64,000 bases of DNA, from positions 3,534,001 to 3,598,000 of the forward strand of contig OZ023269.1 in assembly GCA_964006375.1 (NCBI GenBank). Reading direction: 5' to 3'. Positions 12,046 through 22,897 of the stretch are shown in pieces. The position numbers and the translations under genes were made by a program. Origin of the DNA: Tillus elongatus. Its lineage: Eukaryota > Arthropoda > Insecta > Coleoptera > Cleridae. Every line of letters begins with the position of its first letter. Position 1 is the stretch's first letter. The notes beneath the pieces were generated by a model that searched no databases, was not told the DNA's origin, and was given only the letters and a program-made list of their open reading frames with translations.

Positions 12046-12432
12046 CTTAATATAATGTATAATGTATAATGTATAATGTATAATGTATAATGTATAATGT
12101 ATAATGTATAATGTATAATGTATAATGTATAATGTATAATGTATAATGTATAATGTATAATGTATAATGTATAATGTAAAATGTACAATGTACAATGTAC
12201 AATGTACAATGTACAATGTACAATGTACAATGTACAATGTACAATGTACAATGTACAATGTACAATGTACAATGTGCAATGTGCAATGTGCAATGTGCAA
12301 TGTGCAATGTGCAATGTACAATGTACAATGTACAATGTACAATATACAATGTACAATGTACAATGTACAATGTACAATGTACAATGTATAATGTACATTG
12401 TACAATGTGTAATGTATATTGTATAATGTAGG
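12046..12432. repeat. Heptanucleotide microsatellite in variant blocks
   Basis: About 55 head-to-tail copies of a 7-bp unit in homogeneous blocks: ATGTATA (to ~12178), ATGTACA (to ~12275), ATGTGCA (six copies to ~12318), then ATGTACA again. Adjacent blocks differ by single transitions. The Tyr-Asn-Val-Gln-Cys open frames here are artefacts of the repeat. Confidence 0.97.
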
Positions 12433-12857
12433 GGAGGTCAAGGCACTTTAGACGCTCTTTTGTTCGAGAGACTATTTTTCAATTAATGGGTTATTAAAAT
12501 CACGTCTAGTTATATCTTATGAAAGATGAAACCTTTGCCTTCGATTATCCGGAGCTATTTTAACCTGAAAGTGTTAATGACTTTTGCTGTGGGGTGTTTT
12601 TTAACATGATGCAAAATGATCAAGGTGCCCCGCTTTTGGGGCACTTTAGACAATGTGGTGGGGTAGTTTAGACAAGTTTTTTATAAGTGTTTTTGTCTGT
12701 GAAAGTATAATGGGCCTTTTTAATTTAATATTAGTTTTGAAATCACAAAACTGGCTTTGAGGCAAAAGAAAACAACCTATAAGTTAATTTTTTATTGATA
12801 AACAAGAACAAAATAAAAACATTATCAATAACGAATTAAGAAAATAAAATGCCAGTC
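12433..12857. other. Unassigned; short repeated word
   Basis: GGGGCACTTTAGAC and variants (GGCACTTTAGACGC, GGTAGTTTAGACAA) appear three times between 12440 and 12680. No gene is seen. Confidence 0.35.
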
Positions 12858-12868
12858 TAGCAAATATG

Positions 12869-13228
12869 TGTGTGTGTGTGTTTTTGTTTCTTTAACGTCG
12901 GTCTATTTCCGCGACTATGGCCAATCACCGACGCCAGGGAGCAGTTTCACCTCACTATCCTGGAAATTTTGCCGAACCCCTGCCTTTCTGTAAGGAGGGT
13001 AGGGATATTTAACGTGCCCAACATCGCATGGACACGGGACCGACGGCTTTACGCCCCCTCCGAAGGTCGGAACGTGCAGACATTCAACTTGCTCAAATAC
13101 AATGCCAGAACCTCGGTTGATGTTAATTTACAGTTTGTACTGAAAAAGTGAAAGGAGTACCCTGGGATCGAACCCAATACCCTTCGGTTCAGAGGCACAC
13201 GTTCATACCCCTGAACCACCGAGGTTCT
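12869..13228 (-). mobile_element. tRNA-derived SINE, copy 1 with target duplication
   Basis: The minus strand begins with a tRNA-like head (A box GGTTCAGGGGTA, B box GGTTCGATCCC), has a GC-rich body ending ACGTTAAAG, and a tail that grades into (CA)n. The 11-bp TAGCAAATATG flanks it at 12858-12868 and 13229-13239, marking the insertion. Relatives lie near 18.7, 27.8, 36.6 and 48.2 kb. Confidence 0.9.
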
Positions 13229-13259
13229 TAGCAAATATGATTTAGTACATTTTCGGTAG

Positions 13260-14030
13260 TTATAATACATCATATTTTTTTAAGTTTGTCCTAAATAAGT
13301 GAATGCTCCGGCTCCTTGATGTAGTACCTTTGTTTTCATCAGTTTTTAATTTTGCAACAATATCACTTCGATCCACTGTTGCCAGGTCTTCAATGTTAGG
13401 AAATGAAAAGGAGTTTGACATACATCTCCTTCTCAAAAATTTAGCAGCATACTCAACACCATACTTACCTTGATTACACTCGGTTACCTCACCAATATAC
13501 TATTTGACAGATGTTTTTGTAAAAAATTTAAGTAATACAAAATCTTTCGTGTCAATGACTTCATCGTCCAAAAGTGTTGGAGTTACGTCATAATCATTCT
13601 TCCTCGCTTAGACCTATCAAATCCAATTCTTCCTCGTCTCCTAGCTGGACCTCTGCTACCCCAGTTTCACTGGGTGATATAGATGAAGGCAGGAACACTT
13701 GTTTCTTAACCGCTTCCTTCGATTGGTTTTTTTACACTGCAGCTAGCTGCAGTCTTTCTTTTCCTTTCTTCCGCCTCCCTCTGTTTTTGTCTCAATAATA
13801 ACTTCTGAGGTGTGTCCGCATAAATTTTCGATTTCCCTTGCAATCTTCTCCTGGGTTTGAATGATCGACTCACTTTCGTCATTGCCTTGACTCGAGGCGC
13901 CATCAGTAGGTGGAGGTTGGGCATAAACATCTGTGGTGCCAAAGTCTTTATCAGTAAACACTAGGGAATTCAACGACCAAATGCCAGGAGTCTTCCAGGC
14001 ACTTATTTAGTTAGATGGAGTGAAAGCTGC
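13260..14030 (-). pseudogene. pogo/Tigger-like (DDE_1) transposase C-terminus, relic 1
   Basis: Minus-strand translation includes PGIWSLNSLVFTDKDFG (the GIxPLNxxVFxDxDF block of pogo/Tigger and Jerky-type proteins), GKSKIYADTPQK (the LTDTPEK basic block), a charged helix, DTKDFVLLKFF, and FSFPNIEDLATVDRSDIV, ending at 13260. These are the regions after the DDE catalytic domain, which is absent. Frame changes and stops show it is dead. Confidence 0.65.
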
Positions 14031-15239
14031 TAAAAAAGCGTGACGAGTCAGCAGTGCCTGGTCCCTCATTTGAGGCTGGATTGAAACGTATAGGTGTTTT
14101 GTATTCGGCAATGTTGAGCAATTATAATATAATTTATGAACAAGCAAAGTAAACTGAATGACCTAATGCAGTAATAATTCAACAAATTATGTCTTAGAAA
14201 TTTTATCTCCGTTAAAAATTCTTTAAATAAAGATAATCAATAGAAGAGAGCAAGTGATGTGATCTAAAGTAATAATTTTTGTTTTCTGATTAAAATTACA
14301 TGAAACGTGACATCTTTATAAGACTTTGCAGTCCGTATGGAGATCTGCAATATTAGGAATCCACTTTAATATTTATGTAGGGTTGTAATGTACGAGTGGT
14401 GTATTTCTGATAGAATATGACTTAACATCTGTAAATTATATCAAACACGGCAGAAAGCAGAGAGCAAAACATGGTAGCAGTTGAGATGGAACGATTGAAG
14501 ATATTGAATTCGGATAACCTGAATAATACATGCAGTAATTGAATCCTAAGGGGCAGAGTTTGGAGGCTAGTCAATTTCTAAACTAATCTCAACATACATG
14601 TGTATGTTTCCGCCTATCATATGAATTGTCACGTACACGGTATTAAAAACGAGCTGAAAATATTGGATTTTCTCGTACGGACAATCTCAAGGACACTATA
14701 TCCGAATTCATGGTATTAATCTCCTTCTGTTGGTTTAAAATATTATCTGCAGTGGCCTGAAACTGTGGACTGCAGAGGTCCAAGAGCCGCTGTAAATTGT
14801 TATTTAATTCCAGACAAGTTTAATTTGATCATCCATTTATCTAGTAATTGAAGAATTTACACTGGATATCCACCAATACCACTTCAGTTTGTTTTATCTT
14901 ACCACTTTCCTTATAATACAGTCTTTAATAAAACTCTTGCATGAACTCCAATTTATTCAGTCGCTTCTGTTTAAAAAATTAATCAAAATAACTTGATATT
15001 ACTTAAAACTATTAATTAAGACAAAATTAAAAGTTCTAATGCAGCAAGTGTCTTAACGATTTTTATAAAAAGAATTATGTGGCAAAAATAGAAGGGAGAA
15101 ACCTAAAAATCTCAAGACAAAGTCGCCTTATCGGGCAATTTTGTTGTAGCTTTCACACTTTATCAATTAGGGCAGCTTTTCCAAATTTTGCGTCTTGCTT
15201 TCCACTTTTCCTTTGCAGTGGATTTTCGTAGAAATAATT
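14031..15239. other. Unassigned AT-rich sequence
   Basis: No supported coding, RNA or repeat feature was recognised over this 1.2 kb. Confidence 0.4.
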
Positions 15240-15340
15240 CCCTTATATATTGCGACCTTTGCATTTTGAAAAGAATTCTTCAAATCTGCGCGAACTAGAT
15301 CACTAGATCACACATTCGGGGTCAGTTTCATTTTTATTAT

Positions 15341-15343
<3 letters not shown>
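15240..15343 (-). repeat. Modular repeat, module B (reverse)
   Basis: AATTCTTCAAAT, GCGCGAACTAG and TTCGGGGTCAGTTTC followed by (TA)n match module B seen near 17.7, 28.9, 36.1, 45.6, 47.5 and 63.1 kb. Confidence 0.7.

Positions 15344-15407
<64 letters not shown>
15344..15407. repeat. (TA)n microsatellite
   Basis: About 64 bp of TA, ending exactly where the mariner-like element begins. Confidence 0.95.
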
Positions 15408-15410
<3 letters not shown>

Positions 15411-16520
15411 GGTGGCGCATTGAAAACGAAACAGATCGATTTGCGTTCACAGCATTTTTTTTAAGAAACGCTGAAACACGTCAAATTTAATATTGAGGGG
15501 GACATGTTTAGACATGAAACTCAACTTTGTCACATCAACCCCTTAAGGGTGGTGATAACAACCCTTATATTTTAAATAGGGAACATGGGTCGAGTGTTAC
15601 ACCATTTTAAAGCTCTTTCTTTTCTGAATTCAGCACATTAATTTTTTTGCAAGTTTTATCAACAATTATTCAGAGTTGAAGATGCAAAAACGCATTTCAC
15701 TGTTTCAAACATCAAAATAAGAACTATTCAGCGAATCTTGAAGCATCATAAATTTCACCCGTATAAAATTCATCTTGTATAATAACTGAATGAAGATGAT
15801 TTTGATCGGCGGCTGGAGTTTTGTGAAGTTATGACAGCTGATAACGGGAACTTTCTGGTCAATATCTGTTTTTCAGACGAGTGTACGTTTTTATTAAACT
15901 CTACAGTCAATCGTCATAATTGTCGTTATTGGGCAGATAATAATCCAAGAAAATTTCACGAAGTCCACAATCAAACCCCACAGAAATTAAATGCCTGGAC
16001 TGGCATTTTTGGAGACCGTTAATCGGACCAATTTTTCTTGATGGCAATTTGAAAGGCGAAACATGTTTGGAGTTACTAGAAGATATCGTTTACCTTCGAG
16101 TAATTGACATTGTTGAAAATGATTATCGTTATCAAGAAAATCAATTAGTGTTTCAACAAGATGGAGCTCCTCCGCATTTTTCACAACGTGTTAGGAAGTT
16201 TTTGAACAGAGAGTTTTCAGAGCAATAGATTGGGCGTAGAGCTGCTATTGAGTGGCCCCCTATATCACCGGATTTAACTACTTAAGACTTCTTTCTATGG
16301 GGCAATTTAAAGAGTAGAATTTACGCAACAGAACAGCAGTCTCTGGAAGAATTACGACGACGCATTGTTGAAGAAGGCCGTCTAATAACTCCACAAAAGT
16401 TCCAGAATGTCAGAGCTCGTTTTGAAAAAAAATTGTGTTTTTGTATGGAAGCTGGTGGTCAACAATTTGAACACTTACTTAACTGAATAAACATTTTTGA
16501 ACGTTTGGTTTTGTTTTTAG
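15408..16520 (+). mobile_element. Mariner-like element, copy B (3' end missing)
   Basis: Begins CAGGGTGGCGCATTG directly after a TA of the microsatellite, as expected for a TA-targeting Tc1/mariner element with CAGGGTG-type ends. The transposase relic follows at about 15660. No inverse end is visible after 16520, so the right end is truncated. Confidence 0.75.
15660..16485 (+). pseudogene. Mariner-like transposase, copy B (DD41D-type spacing)
   Basis: Reads through a helix-turn-helix remnant (IRTIQRILKHHKFHPYK), then FSDECTF (first Asp), [43 protein letters not shown] (second Asp) and SPDLTT*DFFLWG (third Asp after 41 intervening residues), ending near LCFCMEAGGQQFEHLLN. All three catalytic Asp codons survive, but a 1-bp loss near 16020 shifts the frame and TAG/TAA stops fall near 16227 and 16285. 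Copy A of the same family lies at the window start. Confidence 0.82.
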
Positions 16521-16599
16521 TTTTTTTCACGAAAAATTGACTAATTAGTGCATTTCTTATCACAATGAATGAAATACGTTCTTGCAACTCCAACTGTGA

Positions 16600-16746
16600 A
16601 TAACAACAATCTGATCAGATAACGGTAAAGTGAAATGAGACTTAAAAAAATGATAAAAAGTTAAGTCACTAACTAGGATTGGAACTCGTCATGTAGGAGT
16701 CGATTATCCGATGTACAGGGCTTCCTCCACTCGGCCACGCTCGATC
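16600..16746 (-). mobile_element. SINE-like element with tRNA-Ser/Leu-like head
   Basis: The minus strand has an A box TGGCCGAGTGGAGG (16719-16737) and a B box GAGTTCCAATCC (16677-16688) about 50 nt apart, as in class II tRNAs, then a body containing GTTATCTGATCAGATTGT (16606-16623). No intact acceptor stem is apparent, so a SINE or tRNA relic is more likely than a working tRNA gene. Confidence 0.55.
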
Positions 16747-16939
16747 TGTATGTACTAGCAGGTATCTACGGTAGTATTTTAATGGTCTAATGTCTACTAT
16801 TTACACCAAACAATTTTCATTTACAATGGCTTTTTTGTTCATATTTTAACGGAATGAAGGAAAATAACGACTTAGACCCAGATCTAGGAGTTTGTTAGTC
16901 ATTTGGTGTCGTATTTTTCATTCACATTTGTACTCCCAC

Positions 16940-17251
<312 letters not shown>

Positions 17252-17600
17252 AAAATTGTGGGTTAGCCGTCAGTTGCAAAATATAAACTCTTCATTAATT
17301 GCCGAGCTTTCAGAATAGTTTATTCCATTGTCGTATTTATGTATATAAGGATATAACACGAGTTTGACTTGAACTAATTATTGATTAACAAACATGAAAG
17401 AAAAAATCTTTTTGATTTTTTTTTCATAACTCTAATCTATACACAAAAATTTTCAAAAAGGTTTTTTTCTTTCGTGTTTGTTAATCAATAATTAGTTACA
17501 GTAAAAGTCGCGTTATATCCGTGATAATGGAATAAATTATTCCGAAAGCTCGGCAATTAATAAAGAGTTTTTATTTCGCAACTGCCGGCTACAATTTTTA
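17252..17600. repeat. Foldback (palindromic) element, copy 1
   Basis: Inverted arms of roughly 140 nt: AATTGTGGGTTAGCCGTC, GCCGAGCTTTC, GGATATAACACGAG and AACTAATTATTGATTAAC, mirrored from about 17480. More diverged than copy 2 at 47071-47358, and likewise placed between two TA arrays. Confidence 0.8.
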
Positions 17601-17602
17601 AG

Positions 17603-17605
<3 letters not shown>

Positions 17606-17674
<69 letters not shown>
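17606..17674. repeat. (TA)n microsatellite
   Basis: About 69 bp of TA between the foldback and module B. Confidence 0.95.
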
Positions 17675-17681
<7 letters not shown>

Positions 17682-17785
17682 CCCAGAATATGGCTTGGGG
17701 GGGGGGGGGGTGTTCAAAATTCAAAAGTCGGGATTTCCTCATTAGTGAATTTTTATTTTTTTAAAGAAAATTCACTAAAACCTAA
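17675..17785 (+). repeat. Modular repeat, module B (forward)
   Basis: AACTGACCCAGAATATGG, a run of 14 G, TCAAAAGTCGGGAT and the hairpin ATTAGTGAATTTT...AAAATTCACTAA. Confidence 0.75.
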
Positions 17786-18711
17786 TCTTACACACATTCG
17801 ACGAACTCTTTGCAGCAAATAAGTGTAATAACTCCAATCTATACTTGTCAATATCTAAAGTTAAGCTAGATTAAGATAGACGATTACAGCACTCGAAGGT
17901 CCTTTAATAATGAATAACCCTTGATGTGAATGATAATTTGTCTGCTCGTTCTTGATATTAATAACCTCTACTAACAGAGTTCAAGCCTCGAATAATTGGA
18001 TTACTTAAACAAAAACACGTTTTCATCACCAACCGTGACTCAAATGGACGATAAAACATTATTTGTTTCAGTATTCAACATGAATAAAGGCCATAATGCC
18101 GCTCAAATATCTATCTATCTAAAAGGGTAGTTGATTTATATAAGCGAAATATACGGGGGTGCAAAATTAAAAAGGATAGAGTAAAAATAACAGAAATTCT
18201 TTGCCGACTTGATAAAAAAATACACTTTATAAAGCTTGGACACAGTATTTCCACAGCATAGTTTCTTATGCTGTGGTATTTTTATTACTAACATTACTGG
18301 CGAGAGTAACACCTTACGTATATGTCTTGGGCTCATCGATGATAATAGTGAAACCGAAACACTCTCTAGTCGTAACGAAATATATTCGTTAAAATTAAAA
18401 TAAACTTTTGTTATTCGTCCCCAGCAATATTTTCCAACAAGAGTGTGGTATAAAACACTTTTCTTACAAATAAGAAACAAAGACAAAGTCACAGAAAGGA
18501 AAATGTATTACTGTGGTTGCTGATAACCACAAAGGCAGCAACTCTAAAAATAAATGTATCTACATCCGGAGATTAAACACTATGTTGAACGCTCTCTATC
18601 ACCATCTCCAAGAAAAACAACCCCCACTACTAGTTCAAACTAAAACACAAATTTTTCCCTCCATAGTGTGACCCCATATGCTGTGCCAAAATCCGCAGAT
18701 GTCTAGCACTT
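17786..18711. other. Unassigned sequence
   Basis: No feature recognised. A 118-codon minus-strand frame at 18136-18492 has no recognisable motif. Confidence 0.35.
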
Positions 18712-19040
18712 TTTTTGTACTTTAACGTCGGCCTATTTCTGCGACAGTGGCCAATCACCGATACCCAAGAGCAGTTTCACCTCACTATCCTGGAAATTTT
18801 TTGAAGGCCTGCCTTTCTCTAAGAAGGGCAGGGATCTATAACATCCCCTACATTGCATTGACACAGATGACTTTACGCCCGTTCCAATTTAACTTGTTAA
18901 AATACAATCCCACAACCTCGGTTGATGTTAATTCTACAGTATGTACTAAAAAAATAGAAGGAGGACCCTGGGAATCGAACCCAGTACCCTTCGGTTTAGA
19001 GGCACACGTTCATCCCCGGACCAGCGACACTCTGAGGTTC
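18712..19040 (-). mobile_element. tRNA-derived SINE, copy 2
   Basis: Same body and 3' end (ACGTTAAAG on the minus strand) as copy 1. The tRNA-like head is interrupted (CAGCGACACTCTGAGG). A weak flanking match, AGCACTT against ACCACTT, may be a decayed target duplication. Confidence 0.8.
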
Positions 19041-19405
19041 ACCACTTAGAATGGGATATTTGTCTTCTATTGAAATCCAAAATTCTGTAGATTCCATGCT
19101 GCTAGATTTGGATCTTGTCGAAAAAAAAGTCAAATCAGATTCTCTTCTTGTATAGAAATAAGTTGAGATGGAGCATTATTGTTAAATAAATCTTAAATCC
19201 ATAAAAAGTTATCGATATTTTTTAGTGTATATCTCAAGTAGATAGCTCTCTATAATAAGTGCCCTTCAAAGGTGTTTTTTAGATCTTAAGAGAAATCAAA
19301 TTAATTTGACGTCAAAACTGGCTGCAATATTAAAACAATCCTTGCCCACACCTTCAATCAATTTTCTTCTTCATTGCTTCAGTTTTTGCATGTTTTTCCC
19401 TGCAG
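19041..19405. other. Unassigned sequence
   Basis: No supported feature. Confidence 0.35.
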
Positions 19406-20690
19406 AGAGAAGTAGTAGTAGTAGTAGTAGTAGTAGCGGTGGTGGGGAGGCCAACGCCAAGCAAGTATGCCACAATGGGCCCTTTTTGCCAACCCCAGCA
19501 ACCATGCTCTACTCTTCCTCGGTTCCGTCGCCAAACCGCCTCGACCTCGAGATGAAAGCCGTGACGGTCTTCAATTGGACGGTACTTGCCTGATTCCTCT
19601 GCAGAGTCCTCGATCCGAACAATTCTGCTCGAAGACTCCCAAAAGCCATTCACACAGGTAGTGGTAGGACGTTTCTTCATCCTCGCCGTATTCCTGGCAA
19701 ATGGGATCCCTCTCTACGCCTATCAATGTGAGGTGATTATTAAGGGCGCAGTGACCTGTCAGCACCCCAAGGATGCGGCGAATCGTAGGTCGACCCCTTC
19801 CGAGTAGCCAGACAGCTTTATCTCTGTCCGGCCCCTCCACGAAGTCCCTCGCCTGCCTGCAGCCACCAACCGACCCCCAGTGCCTCTCCATTGCTTCCTC
19901 GGTTCACCTGTCTAAGGCGACAGAGACTGTCTTCCTACTTATGCCTATCACAGGCTCCGGTCCACAGAACAGCCGCCGGGAACCGAGTCATGCGAGCTTA
20001 TTCGCCACCTCATTCCCCGCTACGCCACAGTGTCCCGGAACCCACACCAGTTGCACCTCCTTCGTCCTGGCTAGTCCACTGAGGGCGTCAGCGACTCCTG
20101 AACCAGTGTTGACCTGATTCTGGCCGCGCAGACTGCCCGGAGGACCGCCTGGCTATCCGAGCAGATGTACACACATTTATCGGGACTCCTCTTCACACCC
20201 TGTCTATTGGACACAGACAGGATAGCATACATCTCTGTTTCGAATGCCGTGGTATATGCGCCAAGAGCATAGCTCTCGCGCACCCCCAGGCCCTCGATGT
20301 ATATTCCTGCCCCGGAGGATTGTTGATCATCCAGCCGCGATCCTTTGGTGAAACAGACCAGGCTTGCGGGCTGGAATGCAACCTCATTTTCCCTCCACTG
20401 ATCCCTACTGGGGATCCTGAGGGTGTATGGCCTAGTCAACCTAATATCGTCTTCGGAATCCCGCACCTTTATGGCGGAAAGCGGAATTTCCTTTTCCACC
20501 TCCCTGGCGACTCTTGCATGCTCTATTACTGCTCCCTCTCCGCACCAGTTTCCTGAGCCTCGCATTCTAAGATGCGACGCCATAGCCTCCCTTCTGATGC
20601 AGATGGGAAGCGGTGGCAGCATCAACAGGACCTCTAGCGCGACTGAGGGTGTGCAGAGAGAAAGGGAGATGTGGATACTTCAGCTTTCAA
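19406..20690 (-). pseudogene. LINE (family 2) RNase H and C-terminus, with (CTA)n tail
   Basis: The minus strand shows LPPLPICIRREAMASHLRMR (post-RT), then RNase H: CFTKGSRLDD (first catalytic Asp replaced by Lys), FETEMYAILS, ICSDSQAVLRAVCAARIRS, then CALNNHLTLIG, ICQEYGEDEETSYHYLCE (zinc-like tail) and GVFEQNC. It ends in a (CTA)n run at 19406-19438, the 3' tail. A relative on the plus strand lies at 58.1-59.9 kb. Truncated at its 5' side and carrying stops. The element would use RNase H to clear its RNA template; this copy cannot move itself. Confidence 0.82.
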
Positions 20691-20884
20691 AAATGTTGCG
20701 TAATAGAGAAGAAAATTAAAAGATATATTTATTCGTGGTTCTGCACCTGGTTCTATCGGTGCAGCAAACGGAAGTGGGTGGATTCAAGTAGAATAATTTA
20801 TACAATTCATGAACCACTTTGTAAAACATGTTAGGTCATCGATGTAGCACAAAGTGCCTTTGTACTTATACCTGCCCGCCGTTA
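20691..20884. other. Unassigned sequence
   Basis: No feature recognised. Confidence 0.3.
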
Positions 20885-21790
20885 ACTAATGCAAGAGCAA
20901 TGGGGTAATGTTACTTTAATTTCCGCCGCGTTACTCTCATAAGCCACAGCCAAAAGACCGAACCGTTTATGGACCGCTAAAGAATCAATTTAACTCTTAT
21001 ATAGATTCATGGATGTGCAGTCATCCAGGAAAGTACGTTACGCTCTACGAAATAATTGAAATAGTTGATCTGGCTTTTCCGCTAGAAATTATTCCGAAAA
21101 ACATTGTTACTGGTTTTCAAGTAGCAGGGATTTTTTCATATAATGAAAACATATTTGAGGATACCAAACTTGCTCCGGGTTCTGTCACTTGCGCCTTTTT
21201 AAATCGCACAGCAGTCCCTGGCTCCAGTAATGCCGCAGCAGCTGGCTCCACGTAGGCCGCAGCCCGTGGCTCCTGTGACGCTACAGCAGTTAATTGTAGT
21301 AACGCCGCTAAATGAAAATTACTTTTGATCGTGACGACATATTAGAAAAAATTACTGCTACTCATTTTTCTCCTGAAGTAGTAAGGTCATTGCCGAGTAC
21401 ATAAATTGGGATAAAAGCTATAAAAGCACGACAAAAGGATAAAACAGCAATTCTCACAGACGCAACTTTTAAAAGAGAACTAGAAGAACAAAGACATAAG
21501 GTTCCGAAAAGAAAAGGGTATTCTTAAAGACAAAAGTAACAAAGCGTTTAAGTAAAAGAAAACAGTGCAAGATGATAACTCATGCAGTGATCAAGGAGAG
21601 CCACCAACATATACAGAGACTGGCGACGACTTAGGCGAAGTAGAGGATATGGATTTTCTATTGTGTACTGGCCTATTCTCCGCAGATCAAGATGGAGAAG
21701 AATGGATCAGGTGTTGCATCTGCCAAAAGTGGGCACATGGACGGTGCTGGAAATCCAGAAGGCAAAAAAATATCATTGATTGTTGTTGCC
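20885..21790 (+). pseudogene. pogo/Tigger-like (DDE_1) transposase C-terminus with PHD-like finger, relic 2
   Basis: Plus-strand pieces in order: CKSNGVMLL, FPPRYSHKPQPKDRTVYGPL (matching the PPHTSHxLQPLDxxxFGPxK block, where the Asp is the third catalytic residue), DSWMCSHPGKYVTLYEII, TGFQVAGIFSYNENIFED, HFSPEVVRSLPS, KDKTAILTDATFK, and at the end EEWIRCCICQKWAHGRCW, a PHD-like zinc finger often fused to insect pogo-type transposases. Stops and shifts break it. The catalytic domain upstream is missing. Confidence 0.75.
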
Positions 21791-21815
21791 GTTACTTGGT
21801 GAAACTTGTCCATAC

Positions 21816-22051
21816 TACATACAGACTTGGAGACTACTTCCCTAGCTTCACTGTAGGTTTTCGTTTTTGTAGGTGAAGGGCGTAGCCAGCGCGTAAGCTA
21901 ACTGGAGCAAGTGGCCCTTGCGAATTCTGGATGTTCTAGGATGTTCTTCGACGTTTCTGTTCCAGTTAGCTTACGCGCTGGCTACGTCCTTCACCTACAA
22001 AAACGAAAACCAACAGTGAAGCCAGAGAAGTAGTCTCCAAGTCTGTATGTC
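21816..22051. repeat. Foldback inverted repeat
   Basis: Arms 21816-21909 and 21958-22051 are ~94% complementary around a 48-nt spacer; landmarks are CAGACTTGGAGACTAC, GTAGGTGAAGG and AGCGCGTAAGCTAACTGG. It begins about 25 bp after the pogo relic's zinc finger. Confidence 0.9.
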
Positions 22052-22659
22052 AATTATTTTCGCATTTTTTATTTATTTATACTTTATTTAGTTTTTTCTA
22101 AACAGAAAGTCAGCCATTTTGTCACAATCGTCACATGATGTGTTACAATTGTAAAAAATGTATATTTCTGTTTTAAGACAGTGAAGCTTATAAATCAGCA
22201 AGTGGTGAGTTTCATTTATGATCAAATGAAGTATAAGAATGGCTCTCACCTCCATATTTCTCGTTATTTCGAACTTATTTCAAACGGAGATTGTGTAGGT
22301 TGAAAAGGACTACAACCTAAAATTATTTTAAAATATGCAGACTGATCCAAAAAAGTGTGACACCTCAAAGTTATGTTTTTGTCTTATGGAGCACCCGGTA
22401 TTTAACAACGTTTTTGAATTCTATGGGAAAAATGAGGTTCATTTGCTCCAAGGATCCCTATACCTAGCTATTATGGTTTCGCAGGTCTCTTGATTTTTTG
22501 ACGAATGTGAGGTTATCGAAAAAACTCTTATCTCCATTGTTAGATGATATCGCAAAAAAAAACTCACTAGCTTTTGATGGTGAATTTGGTACTTAATTTA
22601 CTACTATAGTCATTATTTAGAAATACTCTACGGTCGTAATAGGTGTGTTTTACAACGCC
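22052..22659. other. Unassigned sequence
   Basis: GTTATGTTTTTGTCTTATGG followed by AGCACCCGGTA near 22370-22395 resembles a mariner-type terminal stretch but has no partner. Nothing else recognised. Confidence 0.3.
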
Positions 22660-22897
22660 TTCAGTTTCAGCTTCAACCATCATTGTCTTTCATTTTACTA
22701 AAATATTATCCGAAAAGCCATTTCAAATAGACCCTATTCCTGATGCTTTGGCACTAGTTTCAGCTATAGAGTTTATGGCTTATTAATATATATTTTAGCA
22801 AATTTCGTAGACCTATGAATTTTGAAGATATTTCTTCAAATGCGCGCGAACTAGAACCCTTAAAACTCATATACGGGATAAGTTTCGGTTTTTGTCT
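22660..22897 (-). repeat. Modular repeat, modules A and B joined directly (reverse)
   Basis: GTTTCAGCTTCAACC, CATTTTACTAAAATATT and CAAATAGACCCT (outer module A) run without a TA array into TTCTTCAAATGCGCGCGAAC (module B). This shows the two modules can form one continuous unit. Confidence 0.7.

Noticed and set aside
12046..12432. CRISPR-like array
   Set aside because: No spacers; plain microsatellite in a eukaryotic genome.
12027..12441. Several open frames of 74-140 codons on both strands
   Set aside because: They are translations of a 7-bp repeat in all frames. No composition other than the repeat.
16670..16746. Functional tRNA-Ser or tRNA-Leu gene
   Set aside because: Box sequences are present, but stems and anticodon loop are not well formed and SINE-type sequence follows.
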